Source: Flavobacterium amnicola
Lineage (GTDB): Bacteria; Bacteroidota; Bacteroidia; Flavobacteriales; Flavobacteriaceae
NCBI RefSeq assembly: GCF_004122165.1
Contig: NZ_SBKO01000004.1
Coordinates: 124,001 to 188,000, forward strand
Length of the DNA: 64,000 bases
Direction: 5' to 3'
Part shown: positions 55,800-64,000 of the stretch, piece after piece
Layout of the letters: the number at the start of each line of letters is the position of its first letter
Numbering within the stretch: position 1 is the stretch's first letter
The notes under the pieces: model-generated
What the model saw: only the letters and a program-made list of their open reading frames with translations
Databases searched by the model: none
What the model was told of the DNA's origin: nothing
Program-made: the position numbers and the translations under genes

Positions 55800-57824
55800 A
55801 TGAAAATTCTTATAAATAAATTCGACACCAAACACAACACAGCACCTTTCAATTCAATAAAAATGGAGGATTATAAGCCAGCCATCATTGAAGGAATCGC
55901 TATGACTCGTAAAGAAATTAATGACATTACCCATAACCGTAACGAACCCACTTTCGAGAATACCGTAGAAGCCTTAGAATATGCTGGCAATACTTTGGAT
56001 AGAATTACAAGTATTTTCTTCAATTTGAATTCGGCAGAAACCAGTGACGAAATGCAAAAAATCGCACAGGACGTTTCACCTCTTTTAACCGAATTGGCCA
56101 ATGACATTACTTTAAATGAAGTGCTTTTCAAAAGAATTAAATCGGTATACGAAAACAGAACCAATTTAAAACTAACCACAGAACAAGCTACTTTATTAGA
56201 AAAAAAATACAAAGGTTTTTCCAGAAATGGAGCCTTATTACCAGAAGAAAAAAAAGTTCGTTTACGCGAAATCGACACCCAATTGGCGAAGTTAAAATTA
56301 ACTTATGGTGAAAATGTATTGGCCGAAACCAACAATTACGAATTACACCTTACCAACGAAGCAGACTTAAAAGGATTGCCTCAAGACACTATCGATTCGG
56401 CAGGTTCCTTAGCCAAAAGCAAAGACAAAGAAGGTTGGATTTTCACTTTAGACATGCCAAGCTACTTGCCTTTTGTGACGTATGCTGACAACCGTGAACT
56501 ACGCAAGGAAATTTCGATAGCAGCTGGTAAAAAAGCGTTTCAAAATAATGAATTCGATAACCAAAAAAATGTCAAAAACATTGTAGCCTTACGTCACGAA
56601 AGAGCTCAATTATTGGGTTATGAATCGCATTCGCATTTTGTTTTGGAAGAGCGTATGGCGCAAAATCCAGATAAAGTCAAATCATTCTTGAATGACTTGT
56701 TAGATAAAGCCAAACCAGCAGCCAAAAACGAATTTAGTCAACTAACCAATTTTGCTAAAAAACTAGACAATATTGATCAATTGCAAAAATGGGATGGTGC
56801 TTATTATTCCGAAAAACTGAAACAGGAATTGTTCAGTTTGGATGATGAAATGCTAAAACCGTATTTCAAACTGCAAAATGTTCAAGAAGGTGCTTTCGAA
56901 GTAGCCAAACGATTATTTGGATTGACTTTTACCGAAGTTTTTGATATAGACAAATACCATGAAGACGTACATACTTTTGAAGTAAGTGATGAAAAAGGTG
57001 AATTAGTTGCCATTTTCTACTCCGATTTCTTCCCAAGAAAAGGAAAACGAAATGGTGCTTGGATGACCTCTTACAAACATCAATATGTAAAAGACGGCAA
57101 ACAAGAACGTCCTCATGTATCCATCGTATGCAACTTTACCAAACCGACGGAAACCAAACCTTCGTTATTAACTTTTAGTGAAGTCACCACTTTATTCCAT
57201 GAATTTGGTCATGCCTTACATGGTATGTTGGCGAACACGACCTATCCAAGTTTGTCAGGAACATCAGTCTATTGGGATTTTGTAGAATTACCAAGTCAGG
57301 TCATGGAAAACTGGTGCTACGAACCAGAAGCTTTAGCTATTTTTGCTAAACATTACGAAACAGGAGAAATCATTCCGCAGGAATATGTCAATAAAATCAA
57401 AGAAAGTGCTGCCTTTTTGGAAGGCATGGCCACGATGCGTCAAATTAGTTTTGGACTTTTAGACATCGCTTATCACGGGCAACCCGTTACGGTAGAAAAC
57501 GTCAAAGCTTTCGAAAAAAGTGCTATGGAAAACACTGCCTTGTATCCAGATGTGGAGGAAAATTGCATGAGCGTTTCGTTTTCACATATTTTCCAAGGTG
57601 GTTATTCTTCGGGCTATTACAGCTATAAATGGGCAGAAGTTTTAGATGCTGATGCGTTTGCGTATTTCCAAGAAAAAGGAATTTTCAACAAAGAAGTAGC
57701 CAATAAATTTAAGGGAAATGTCTTATCGCAAGGAGGCACTGATCATCCAATGACCTTGTATAAAAAATTTAGAGGTCAGGAGCCGAAACCAGAGGCTTTA
57801 TTGAAAAGAGCGGGGTTGATTTAG
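55800..57824 (+). CDS. M3 family metallopeptidase (oligopeptidase A / Dcp type)
   Basis: This 674-residue protein starts at the ATG at 55800 (MKILINKFDTKHNTAPF). The zinc motif is FHEFGHALHGML (His467, His471), followed by the Glu-containing helix SQVMENWCYEP. A long helical N-terminal channel and the C-terminal FSHIFQGGYSSGYYSYKWAE are typical of M3A thimet-like peptidases. It degrades short peptides, probably in the cytoplasm since no signal peptide is seen. The upstream TTG extension is rejected. Confidence 0.93.
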   Translation: MKILINKFDTKHNTAPFNSIKMEDYKPAIIEGIAMTRKEINDITHNRNEPTFENTVEALEYAGNTLDRITSIFFNLNSAETSDEMQKIAQDVSPLLTELANDITLNEVLFKRIKSVYENRTNLKLTTEQATLLEKKYKGFSRNGALLPEEKKVRLREIDTQLAKLKLTYGENVLAETNNYELHLTNEADLKGLPQDTIDSAGSLAKSKDKEGWIFTLDMPSYLPFVTYADNRELRKEISIAAGKKAFQNNEFDNQKNVKNIVALRHERAQLLGYESHSHFVLEERMAQNPDKVKSFLNDLLDKAKPAAKNEFSQLTNFAKKLDNIDQLQKWDGAYYSEKLKQELFSLDDEMLKPYFKLQNVQEGAFEVAKRLFGLTFTEVFDIDKYHEDVHTFEVSDEKGELVAIFYSDFFPRKGKRNGAWMTSYKHQYVKDGKQERPHVSIVCNFTKPTETKPSLLTFSEVTTLFHEFGHALHGMLANTTYPSLSGTSVYWDFVELPSQVMENWCYEPEALAIFAKHYETGEIIPQEYVNKIKESAAFLEGMATMRQISFGLLDIAYHGQPVTVENVKAFEKSAMENTALYPDVEENCMSVSFSHIFQGGYSSGYYSYKWAEVLDADAFAYFQEKGIFNKEVANKFKGNVLSQGGTDHPMTLYKKFRGQEPKPEALLKRAGLI

Positions 57825-57856
57825 TAAATCAAACCACTTAGCACATAAATTTATTA

Positions 57857-57882
57857 GAACCGAAGTTTTTCTTCGGTTTTTT
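57857..57882 (+). terminator. Intrinsic terminator of the M3 peptidase gene
   Basis: AACCGAAG and CTTCGGTT form an 8-bp stem around TTTTT, followed by a T run. It just touches the stop codon of the convergent UbiA-like gene. Confidence 0.88.
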
Positions 57883-58696
57883 ATTTCCAAAAAATCACCA
57901 ACAACCACCAAAAAAAAGGCACACTTTCCACCCAAAAAGACGTGTAATAATCGGAACGTTTCGGACTAGCGAAAATGGTAAAAAGAGCCAAAACCACTAT
58001 CAGAACAAGATTTATCCACAATTGAATAATCTGAAAATCTGATTTGAAAAATTCCAAACAATAAAACGGAATCAGTAAAAAAAGATTCAAAAGTTTTGTT
58101 TTATAAATTCCCAATTTTTGAGGTACCGTTTGCAAGGACACATGGTCATTGTTTAAGTCGATTATTTCAAAAATCAGAATCAAGATTATTACCAATAAAA
58201 AACGCTGGCAAAATTTCAACCAAACATCCTGAGAAAGTGGTAAATCAGCATTAATAATGGGCAAAAAAAGGGTAATCCCTGCCCAACAAAACGCAACGAT
58301 GTAAATCTTCACTCCCGCCCAATTTCTTGCATTTCCTATCTTTGGAAAAATCGGAAGTGTGTACAATATCGTCAAACCTAAAAAAAGAACAGTAACCAAT
58401 TGTGTTTTCCATTCCAATTGAAAAAAATAATATCCCGCAGCAAAAAATGATATCAGACTCAAAGCAACAATCAACTTTCGTTCGGTAGTCATTTTTAGTT
58501 TTTTGGCACGAACCAATTCGTCGTATTTCACAAAATTATATCCAACAATGGTCCCAAAAAATGCAAACAAAGTCATAGGTTCGTCATAGCCGATATGAAA
58601 GAAATGAAACGTCATTCGCACCAAAGCATAAACCGCTAAAGCAACATGAATACTTCCATGAATATAAAGGTCGATTAATCTTTTCAAAAATAGCAT
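57881..58696 (-). CDS. UbiA-like prenyltransferase family membrane protein
   Basis: This 271-residue protein, started at the ATG at 58696 (MLFLKRLIDLYIHGSIHVAL), has eight or nine membrane segments. The second Asp-rich UbiA motif is recognisable in FEIIDLNNDHVSLQTVPQKL. The first is degenerate (YNFVKYDELVRAK in place of NDxxDxxxD). It may therefore not be an active prenyltransferase. An upstream in-frame ATG adds 23 residues with no clear purpose. No quinone-synthesis gene is nearby. Confidence 0.75.
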   Translation of the reverse strand: MLFLKRLIDLYIHGSIHVALAVYALVRMTFHFFHIGYDEPMTLFAFFGTIVGYNFVKYDELVRAKKLKMTTERKLIVALSLISFFAAGYYFFQLEWKTQLVTVLFLGLTILYTLPIFPKIGNARNWAGVKIYIVAFCWAGITLFLPIINADLPLSQDVWLKFCQRFLLVIILILIFEIIDLNNDHVSLQTVPQKLGIYKTKLLNLFLLIPFYCLEFFKSDFQIIQLWINLVLIVVLALFTIFASPKRSDYYTSFWVESVPFFWWLLVIFWK

Positions 58697-58792
58697 ACTG
58701 TAAAAATAATGAATTGTTAATAAATCACAATTTTGGTTTATAATTTGATAAAAAACCGTCGCCATTTAATGGTTAATTTTAAGATTAATAAC

Positions 58793-58800
58793 TACTTTTG
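58793..58800 (+). promoter_or_regulatory. Candidate -7 promoter box of gcvP
   Basis: TACTTTTG fits TAnnTTTG, 38 bases before the gcvP ATG. No TTG is present at the right -33 distance. No glycine-riboswitch-like structure was seen in the short leader. Confidence 0.4.
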
Positions 58801-58838
58801 TCATCACAAAAACAACACGCTTTTTATACATTGATTGA

Positions 58839-61688
58839 ATGAAAACAGATGCATTTGCTTTAAGACACATTGGTCCGAGAGAATCTGACCTACAACACAT
58901 GTTCAAAACCATTGGTGTTAACGACATGACCCAATTATTATTCGAAACATTTCCTGACGGAATTCGTTTAAAACAAGATTTACAATTAGACCCCGCTTTG
59001 ACCGAATATGAGTACCTAACTCACATCAGTCAGTTGGGTGCCAAAAATAAAGTATTCAAATCTTACATTGGTTTGGGATACCACCCGGCTATTGTACCAC
59101 CGGTAATTCAAAGAAATATTTTTGAAAACCCAGGATGGTATACTGCGTATACGCCCTATCAGGCAGAAATTGCTCAAGGTCGTTTAGAGGCTTTATTAAA
59201 TTTCCAAACTACCATTATTGAATTGACAGGAATGGAAATTGCTAATGCTTCATTATTAGATGAAGGTACGGCTGCAGCAGAAGCTATGGCATTGCTTTTT
59301 GATGTAAGAACGCGTGATCAAAAGAAAAATAACGTTAGTAAATTCTTCGTTTCCGAAGAAATTTTACCACAAACGCTATCAATTTTACAAACGCGATCGA
59401 CTCCGTTAAACATTGAATTAGTAGTTGGTAATCACGAAACTTTTGATTTTTCAACGGATTATTTCGGAGCGATTTTACAATACCCAGGGAAATTTGGTCA
59501 AGTACATGACTATGCTCCATTTATTGCAAAAGCAGCTGAAAATGAAATTAAAGTGGCAGTTGCAGCTGATATTTTATCTTTAGTGAAATTGACTCCTCCG
59601 GGAGAATTAGGCGCTGCTGTTGTAGTAGGTACAACACAACGTTTTGGAATTCCAATGGGATTCGGAGGACCGCACGCAGGTTTCTTCGCTACCAAAGAAG
59701 AATACAAACGTTCGATGCCTGGTAGAATTATTGGAGTTTCAATCGATGTTAACGGAAACCGTGCTTTACGTATGGCATTAGGTACTCGTGAGCAGCACAT
59801 CAAACGTGAAAAAGCGACTTCAAATATTTGTACCGCTCAAGTATTATTGGCTGTAATGGCTGGTATGTATGCGGTATATCACGGACCAAAAGGGTTACAA
59901 TATATTGCAAACAAAGTACATGCTTCGGCAGTAACAACAGCAAAAGCATTGGCTTCATTAGGAATCAATCAAGTCAATTCCGCTTTCTTTGATACTCTTT
60001 TAGTAAAAGCAGATGCAGAAAAAGTAAAAGCTATAGCAGAGAAGAATGAATTCAACTTCTTCTACCCTAATAAAGATTGTGTTTCGATTTCTTTCAACGA
60101 AACAACTTCAATTGCCGATATTAATACCATCATTGCGATCTTCTCGGAAGCAGCAGGTAAATCGGCAGTGCATGTTTCTGAATTGACGTCAGAAATCAAC
60201 ATTCAAAACAATTTAGTAAGAACCTCAACATTCTTACAACATGATGTATTCAACAATCACCATTCGGAAAGTCAGTTGATGCGTTATATCAAAAAATTAG
60301 AGCGCAAAGATTTATCGTTGAATCACTCAATGATTTCTTTAGGTTCTTGTACAATGAAATTGAATGCAGCAGCAGAAATGTTACCACTTTCAATGCCAAA
60401 CTGGAACAGCATCCACCCATTTGCACCAGCTGATCAAGCGCAAGGTTATATGACCATGTTGAAAAAATTAGAACAGCAATTAAATGTAGTAACAGGTTTC
60501 AAAGGAACTTCCTTACAACCGAATTCGGGAGCACAAGGAGAATATGCCGGTTTAATGGCCATTCGTGCCTACCATATTTCTCGTGGTGAAGGCCATAGAA
60601 ACGTTTGTTTGATCCCATCATCAGCGCACGGAACCAATCCGGCTTCTGCAGCAATGGCGGGAATGAAAATCATTGTAACAAAAACGACTCCGGAAGGAAA
60701 TATCGACGTAGAAGATTTAAGAGCAAGAGCTATTGAGCACGCGGCGGATTTATCTTGTTTAATGGTAACCTATCCATCGACTCATGGAGTATACGAATCT
60801 TCTATTATTGAAGTTACACAATTAATCCACGATAACGGCGGATTAGTATACATGGATGGTGCGAACATGAATGCACAAGTAGGTTTAACAAATCCTGCAA
60901 CTATTGGCGCTGATGTTTGTCACTTAAACTTACACAAAACCTTTGCTATTCCTCACGGTGGTGGCGGACCTGGTGTTGGACCAATTTGTGTGAACGAAAA
61001 ATTAGTAGATTTCTTACCAACTAATCCTGTAATAGCAACTGGAGGAAAAGATGCTATCTCGGCTATTTCTGCTGCGCCTTACGGATCTGCATTAGTATGT
61101 TTGATTTCTTACGGCTACATTACAATGTTAGGGGCAGAAGGATTGCGTTCGTCTACCGAATATGCGATTTTAAATGCCAACTATATGAAAGCGCGTTTAG
61201 AAGAACATTATCCAGTTTTATATTCTGGAGAGATGGGACGTGCCGCGCACGAAATGATCTTAGATTGTCGTGAATTCAAACAAAACGGAATTGAAGTTAC
61301 CGATATCGCAAAACGTTTAATGGATTATGGTTTCCACGCGCCAACGGTTTCTTTCCCTGTGGCTGGAACGTTAATGGTAGAACCAACAGAATCGGAAGAT
61401 TTAGCAGAACTAGACCGTTTTTGTGATGCGATGATTGCAATTCGTAAAGAAATTGCAGAAGCCAATGCAGAGAATCCTAACAATCCATTGAAGAACGCTC
61501 CTCATACTTTAGGAATGTTGACTTCCGATGCTTGGGACTTCCCTTATAGTAGAGAAAAAGCAGCCTATCCTTTAGACTATATTTATGATAATAAATTCTG
61601 GCCTACTGTTCGTCGTGTAGACGATGCCTTTGGAGACCGTAATTTAGTATGTTCATGTGCTCCAATAGAAGCTTACATGGAACATTAA
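58839..61688 (+). CDS. gcvP: Glycine dehydrogenase (decarboxylating), P-protein
   Basis: This 949-residue single-chain P-protein has both homologous halves: FALRHIGPRESDLQHMFKTI and YQAEIAQGRLEALLNFQTTI in the first; SMISLGSCTMKLNAAAEMLP and the PLP-lysine segment CHLNLHKTFAIPHGGGGPGV in the second. It decarboxylates glycine as part of the glycine cleavage system. gcvT and gcvH are not nearby, which is common in Bacteroidetes. Confidence 0.98.
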   Translation: MKTDAFALRHIGPRESDLQHMFKTIGVNDMTQLLFETFPDGIRLKQDLQLDPALTEYEYLTHISQLGAKNKVFKSYIGLGYHPAIVPPVIQRNIFENPGWYTAYTPYQAEIAQGRLEALLNFQTTIIELTGMEIANASLLDEGTAAAEAMALLFDVRTRDQKKNNVSKFFVSEEILPQTLSILQTRSTPLNIELVVGNHETFDFSTDYFGAILQYPGKFGQVHDYAPFIAKAAENEIKVAVAADILSLVKLTPPGELGAAVVVGTTQRFGIPMGFGGPHAGFFATKEEYKRSMPGRIIGVSIDVNGNRALRMALGTREQHIKREKATSNICTAQVLLAVMAGMYAVYHGPKGLQYIANKVHASAVTTAKALASLGINQVNSAFFDTLLVKADAEKVKAIAEKNEFNFFYPNKDCVSISFNETTSIADINTIIAIFSEAAGKSAVHVSELTSEINIQNNLVRTSTFLQHDVFNNHHSESQLMRYIKKLERKDLSLNHSMISLGSCTMKLNAAAEMLPLSMPNWNSIHPFAPADQAQGYMTMLKKLEQQLNVVTGFKGTSLQPNSGAQGEYAGLMAIRAYHISRGEGHRNVCLIPSSAHGTNPASAAMAGMKIIVTKTTPEGNIDVEDLRARAIEHAADLSCLMVTYPSTHGVYESSIIEVTQLIHDNGGLVYMDGANMNAQVGLTNPATIGADVCHLNLHKTFAIPHGGGGPGVGPICVNEKLVDFLPTNPVIATGGKDAISAISAAPYGSALVCLISYGYITMLGAEGLRSSTEYAILNANYMKARLEEHYPVLYSGEMGRAAHEMILDCREFKQNGIEVTDIAKRLMDYGFHAPTVSFPVAGTLMVEPTESEDLAELDRFCDAMIAIRKEIAEANAENPNNPLKNAPHTLGMLTSDAWDFPYSREKAAYPLDYIYDNKFWPTVRRVDDAFGDRNLVCSCAPIEAYMEH

Positions 61689-61707
61689 TCAAAAAATCTT
61701 AAGATTA

Positions 61708-61746
61708 TAAAACCGAATGTCATAAAGCAAGACATTCGGTTTTTCT
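61708..61746 (+). terminator. Intrinsic terminator of gcvP
   Basis: AAAACCGAATGTC and GACATTCGGTTTT form a 13-bp stem around a 9-base loop with trailing T residues, shortly after the gcvP stop. Confidence 0.9.
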
Positions 61747-61761
61747 TTTAAAAGCAAAATA

Positions 61762-62139
61762 ATGAAAGACATAGAAAATCCAGGAGACCTGTACTTATTA
61801 GTCGATGAATTCTATAAAAAACTATTAGACGACCCCAGCATCAGCTATATTTTTACCGATGTGGTTAAAATTAAGATTGAGGAACATTTACCCATCTTGG
61901 TTACTTTTTGGTCGCAAGCGATTTTAGGAACGGGTGGTTACACAAAAAATCTTACTGAAATTCATTTGGACATTGACAAAAAAGAGCATTTAACCCCTGA
62001 ATTATTCAAAATTTGGCTCGGACATTTCTATACAACGGTCGATGAGTTGTTTGCTGGAACAAAAGCCGAACAAATCAAAACGCAAGCTCTCAGTATTGCT
62101 ACTATTATGCAGATTAAAATACATCAGCAAAATCAATAA
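61762..62139 (+). CDS. Group III truncated hemoglobin
   Basis: This 125-residue protein has the group III (trHbP) pattern: LVDEFYKKLLDDPSISYIFT, HLPILVTFWSQAILGTGGY and the proximal-His segment IHLDIDKKEHLTPELFKIWL, aligned by eye with Campylobacter Ctb. Heme binding is expected. Roles in nitric oxide or oxygen handling are suggested for relatives. It lies 15 bases after the gcvP terminator. Confidence 0.92.
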   Translation: MKDIENPGDLYLLVDEFYKKLLDDPSISYIFTDVVKIKIEEHLPILVTFWSQAILGTGGYTKNLTEIHLDIDKKEHLTPELFKIWLGHFYTTVDELFAGTKAEQIKTQALSIATIMQIKIHQQNQ

Positions 62140-62232
62140 TTTTTTTTTAAATTCAAAAGAACATTTAAAAGAATATTTTAAAACAATTCCTATAATAAAT
62201 CGATAACTTCGTAATATAAAAACCATCAGAAA

Positions 62233-63291
62233 ATGAATATCAAAATAACGGGTTCAGGAAGTTACATTCCGACAGAAATAGTTTCCAATATCGATTTTGC
62301 CAAACATGTCTTTTTAAATGATGATGGTAGCCCATTCCCTTTGCCGAATGAAACCATTACCGAAAAATTTTATGACATTACGGGCATCGAAGAGCGTCGT
62401 TATGTTTCTGATGATTTAACCACGTCTGATATCGCTTCAATTGCTGCCAAAAAAGCGATTGAAAATTCTGGCATTGATCCGGAAACGTTAGATTATATCA
62501 TTTTTGCCCATAATTTTGGGAACGTAAAAAAGAATGCGATTCAAACCGATATTTTACCGAGTTTGGCAACACGTGTCAAGTATGATTTGCGAATTAAAAA
62601 TCCGAAATGTGTGGCATATGACATGCTTTTTGGTTGTCCAGGCTGGATAGAAGGTGTCATCCAAGCACAAGCGTACATTAAAGCCGGAATGGCAAAAAAA
62701 TGTTTGATTATTGGTGCCGAAACCTTATCACGAGTAGTTGATTTACACGACAGAGATTCTATGATTTATTCTGATGGAGCGGGTGCTACCATTATAGAAG
62801 CGACAGATGAAGAGGGCGGAATTCTAGCACACGAAACAGCAAGCTTTTCTTACGATGAAGCGTATTATTTATACTTTGGAAATTCCTTCAATAAAGACCA
62901 CGATCCTGATGTACGATATATAAAAATGCAAGGTCGTAAAATTTATGAATTTGCATTAAGCCAAGTCCCTAAAGCGATGGCAGCTTGTTTAGACAAAAGC
63001 GGTATCGGTATTAACGAGGTTAAAAAAGTATTGATTCACCAAGCCAATGAAAAAATGGACGAAGCCATTATTCAGCGTTTTTATAAAATCTACAAACAAA
63101 CCCCACCTGAAGGCGTTATGCCCATGAGCATTCATAAACTAGGCAACTCAAGCGTAGCAACCGTCCCTACTTTGTATGATTTAATTGTAAAAGGAGAAAT
63201 TCAAAACCAACAACTCAATAAAGGTGATGTAATAATTTTTGCTTCTGTAGGCGCTGGGATGAATATTAATGCGATTGTTTACAGATACTAA
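62233..63291 (+). CDS. 3-oxoacyl-ACP synthase III-like protein
   Basis: This 352-residue thiolase-fold protein has the catalytic triad of KAS III: Cys135 in YDMLFGCPGWIEG, His269 in VLIHQANEKMDEA and Asn305 in HKLGNSSVATVP. FabH starts fatty-acid chains from acetyl-CoA. The gene stands alone here, far from fab genes, and is longer than typical FabH (about 317-335), so it may be a specialised paralogue making a different lipid precursor. Confidence 0.9.
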   Translation: MNIKITGSGSYIPTEIVSNIDFAKHVFLNDDGSPFPLPNETITEKFYDITGIEERRYVSDDLTTSDIASIAAKKAIENSGIDPETLDYIIFAHNFGNVKKNAIQTDILPSLATRVKYDLRIKNPKCVAYDMLFGCPGWIEGVIQAQAYIKAGMAKKCLIIGAETLSRVVDLHDRDSMIYSDGAGATIIEATDEEGGILAHETASFSYDEAYYLYFGNSFNKDHDPDVRYIKMQGRKIYEFALSQVPKAMAACLDKSGIGINEVKKVLIHQANEKMDEAIIQRFYKIYKQTPPEGVMPMSIHKLGNSSVATVPTLYDLIVKGEIQNQQLNKGDVIIFASVGAGMNINAIVYRY

Positions 63292-63303
63292 TTTTAGAAA
63301 ACC

Positions 63304-63354
63304 ACATAAGTCATATAAGTACATTTAAGCTTCTTTGTCTTATGTGACTTATGT
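63304..63354. repeat. Internally periodic hairpin between convergent genes
   Basis: ACATAAGTCATATAAG (63304-63319) faces CTTATGTGACTTATGT (63339-63354), pairing fully if one G-U is allowed. The arms repeat ATAAGT-like words. It lies between two converging genes and may terminate both. Confidence 0.7.
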
Positions 63355-63362
63355 TGTGTAAA

Positions 63363-64000
63363 TTATTTAAATAACGATTTAGGCAAAACTTCTTTTATCG
63401 GAATAATTTTAAAAATCCAATTTCCGAAGGCAAAAATCATCAGTCCAACCAAAGGTTTATAGCAAAGTGTCATAAATTGATTATCGAGGTCTGGCAAAAG
63501 TTTACCGATCAATATAACCGAAATCAAAATCCCTAAAACATAGACATACTTTACCCCAAAAGGATGTACCCCGAACTTTTTGTAGTTGAAAACAATCTTA
63601 ATCAAATTGTAAGTTGTTAAGGACAAAGCTGTAGCTAAAGAAACACCTACAATTCCCATTTTAAACCAAAAGAGAAAAATTAGATTCGTAGAAATGGTCA
63701 GCAAAGCCAAAGCAATCGTTGTGGTATTATTGAATTTATAATATTTGGAATTCGTAATAATATATCCGTTGAATCCTGTTGCCAAATCGAACAAAAAAGC
63801 AAAGCCCATGATATAGACCACATTCAATCCTTTGAGTAACTGGCTTCCGTTTTTCATCAAACCAAACAAATCTTCAATTCCAACCGCTACTAAACCGAAC
63901 AATACTGCACCAATAGCAAACAGATAGAAAGAGGTTTTATAATGCAAACTTTTCAAATCTTTCATATTATTTTCGGCAATATAGCCTGCAATAATAGGCG
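63363..64000 (-). CDS. Polysaccharide flippase / oligosaccharide repeat transporter, C-terminal part
   Basis: About 212 residues are visible, and the frame runs off the right edge without a start. It begins in-window with PIIAGYIAENNMKDLKSLHY, a flippase-like loop, so the Met at 63965 is internal. At least six membrane segments follow (YLFAIGAVLFGLVAVGIEDL; FLFWFKMGIVGVSLATALSL). This fits the C-terminal half of Wzx/MATE-like polysaccharide transporters (MOP superfamily). Confidence 0.82.
   Translation of the reverse strand, partial: PIIAGYIAENNMKDLKSLHYKTSFYLFAIGAVLFGLVAVGIEDLFGLMKNGSQLLKGLNVVYIMGFAFLFDLATGFNGYIITNSKYYKFNNTTTIALALLTISTNLIFLFWFKMGIVGVSLATALSLTTYNLIKIVFNYKKFGVHPFGVKYVYVLGILISVILIGKLLPDLDNQFMTLCYKPLVGLMIFAFGNWIFKIIPIKEVLPKSLFK

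Noticed and set aside
58801..58838. Glycine riboswitch before gcvP
   Set aside because: Only about 40 bases separate the likely promoter box from the start, too short for a glycine aptamer, and no paired structure is apparent.

Overview
The window looks like a chromosomal segment from a member of the Flavobacteriaceae (Bacteroidetes), most likely Flavobacterium or a close relative. The evidence is the low GC content, the Bacteroidetes-type promoters (TTG or TTTG, 17-23 bases, then TAnnTTTG), the rarity of Shine-Dalgarno sequences, a secreted protease with a type IX secretion C-terminal domain, an S46 dipeptidyl-peptidase, and the gene order rpsL-...-rplQ-carA-eno. I see no rRNA, tRNA, CRISPR array, insertion sequence or prophage. 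Most of the region is ordinary core genome.

Layout. 1-1825: start of a polysaccharide export locus (Wzc-like kinase, cut by the window edge, and a Wza-like lipoprotein). 1899-8673: recR, a sodium/solute symporter, a CoA-binding protein, a MarC protein, a citrulline-hydrolase/arginase pair and citrate synthase. 8978-12229: a small membrane protein, enolase and carA. 12316-29479: a 17-kb run of translation genes, all on the minus strand: rpsL-rpsG-fusA-rpsJ (str), then rplC to rplQ (S10, spc and alpha merged), with secY, infA and rpoA. 29780-34489: an Omp85-like protein, rlmB, a rhomboid protease and rarA. 34486-38867: a tightly packed minus-strand cluster of radC, a LolD-type ATPase, an FtsX-type permease, a CxxC exported protein, a YjjG-like phosphatase and an exported protein. 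38954-47108: a DUF1287 lipoprotein, mpl, a three-gene exported/TPR operon of unknown function and an S46 peptidase. 47327-52747: a Kbp-like protein, an M43 protease, obg, a CNNM/CBS protein, adk and hpt. 52934-64000: a HEAT-like protein, purK-purE, an M3 peptidase, a UbiA-like membrane protein, gcvP, a group III truncated hemoglobin, a KAS III-like enzyme and a flippase cut by the window edge.

The points most worth a second look are regulatory or concern poorly known gene sets. Inside the ribosomal cluster, intrinsic-terminator-like hairpins physically overlap the next promoter at rpsJ/rplC and rplQ/carA. Structured untranslated segments precede rpsD (S4) and rpsH (S8) and are candidate autoregulatory leaders. 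The ABC module beside radC resembles the zinc-linked Zrg cluster, with a His-rich loop in the permease and a CxxC exported partner. The operon at 40976-44845 encodes a lipoprotein, a 741-residue solenoid-like exported protein and a TPR protein that I cannot assign. Several intergenic regions hold structured or internally periodic repeat elements.

No single strikingly novel system is evident. The unassigned exported operon and the ribosomal-operon RNA structures are the best candidates. All calls come from reading the sequence; no database search was run.
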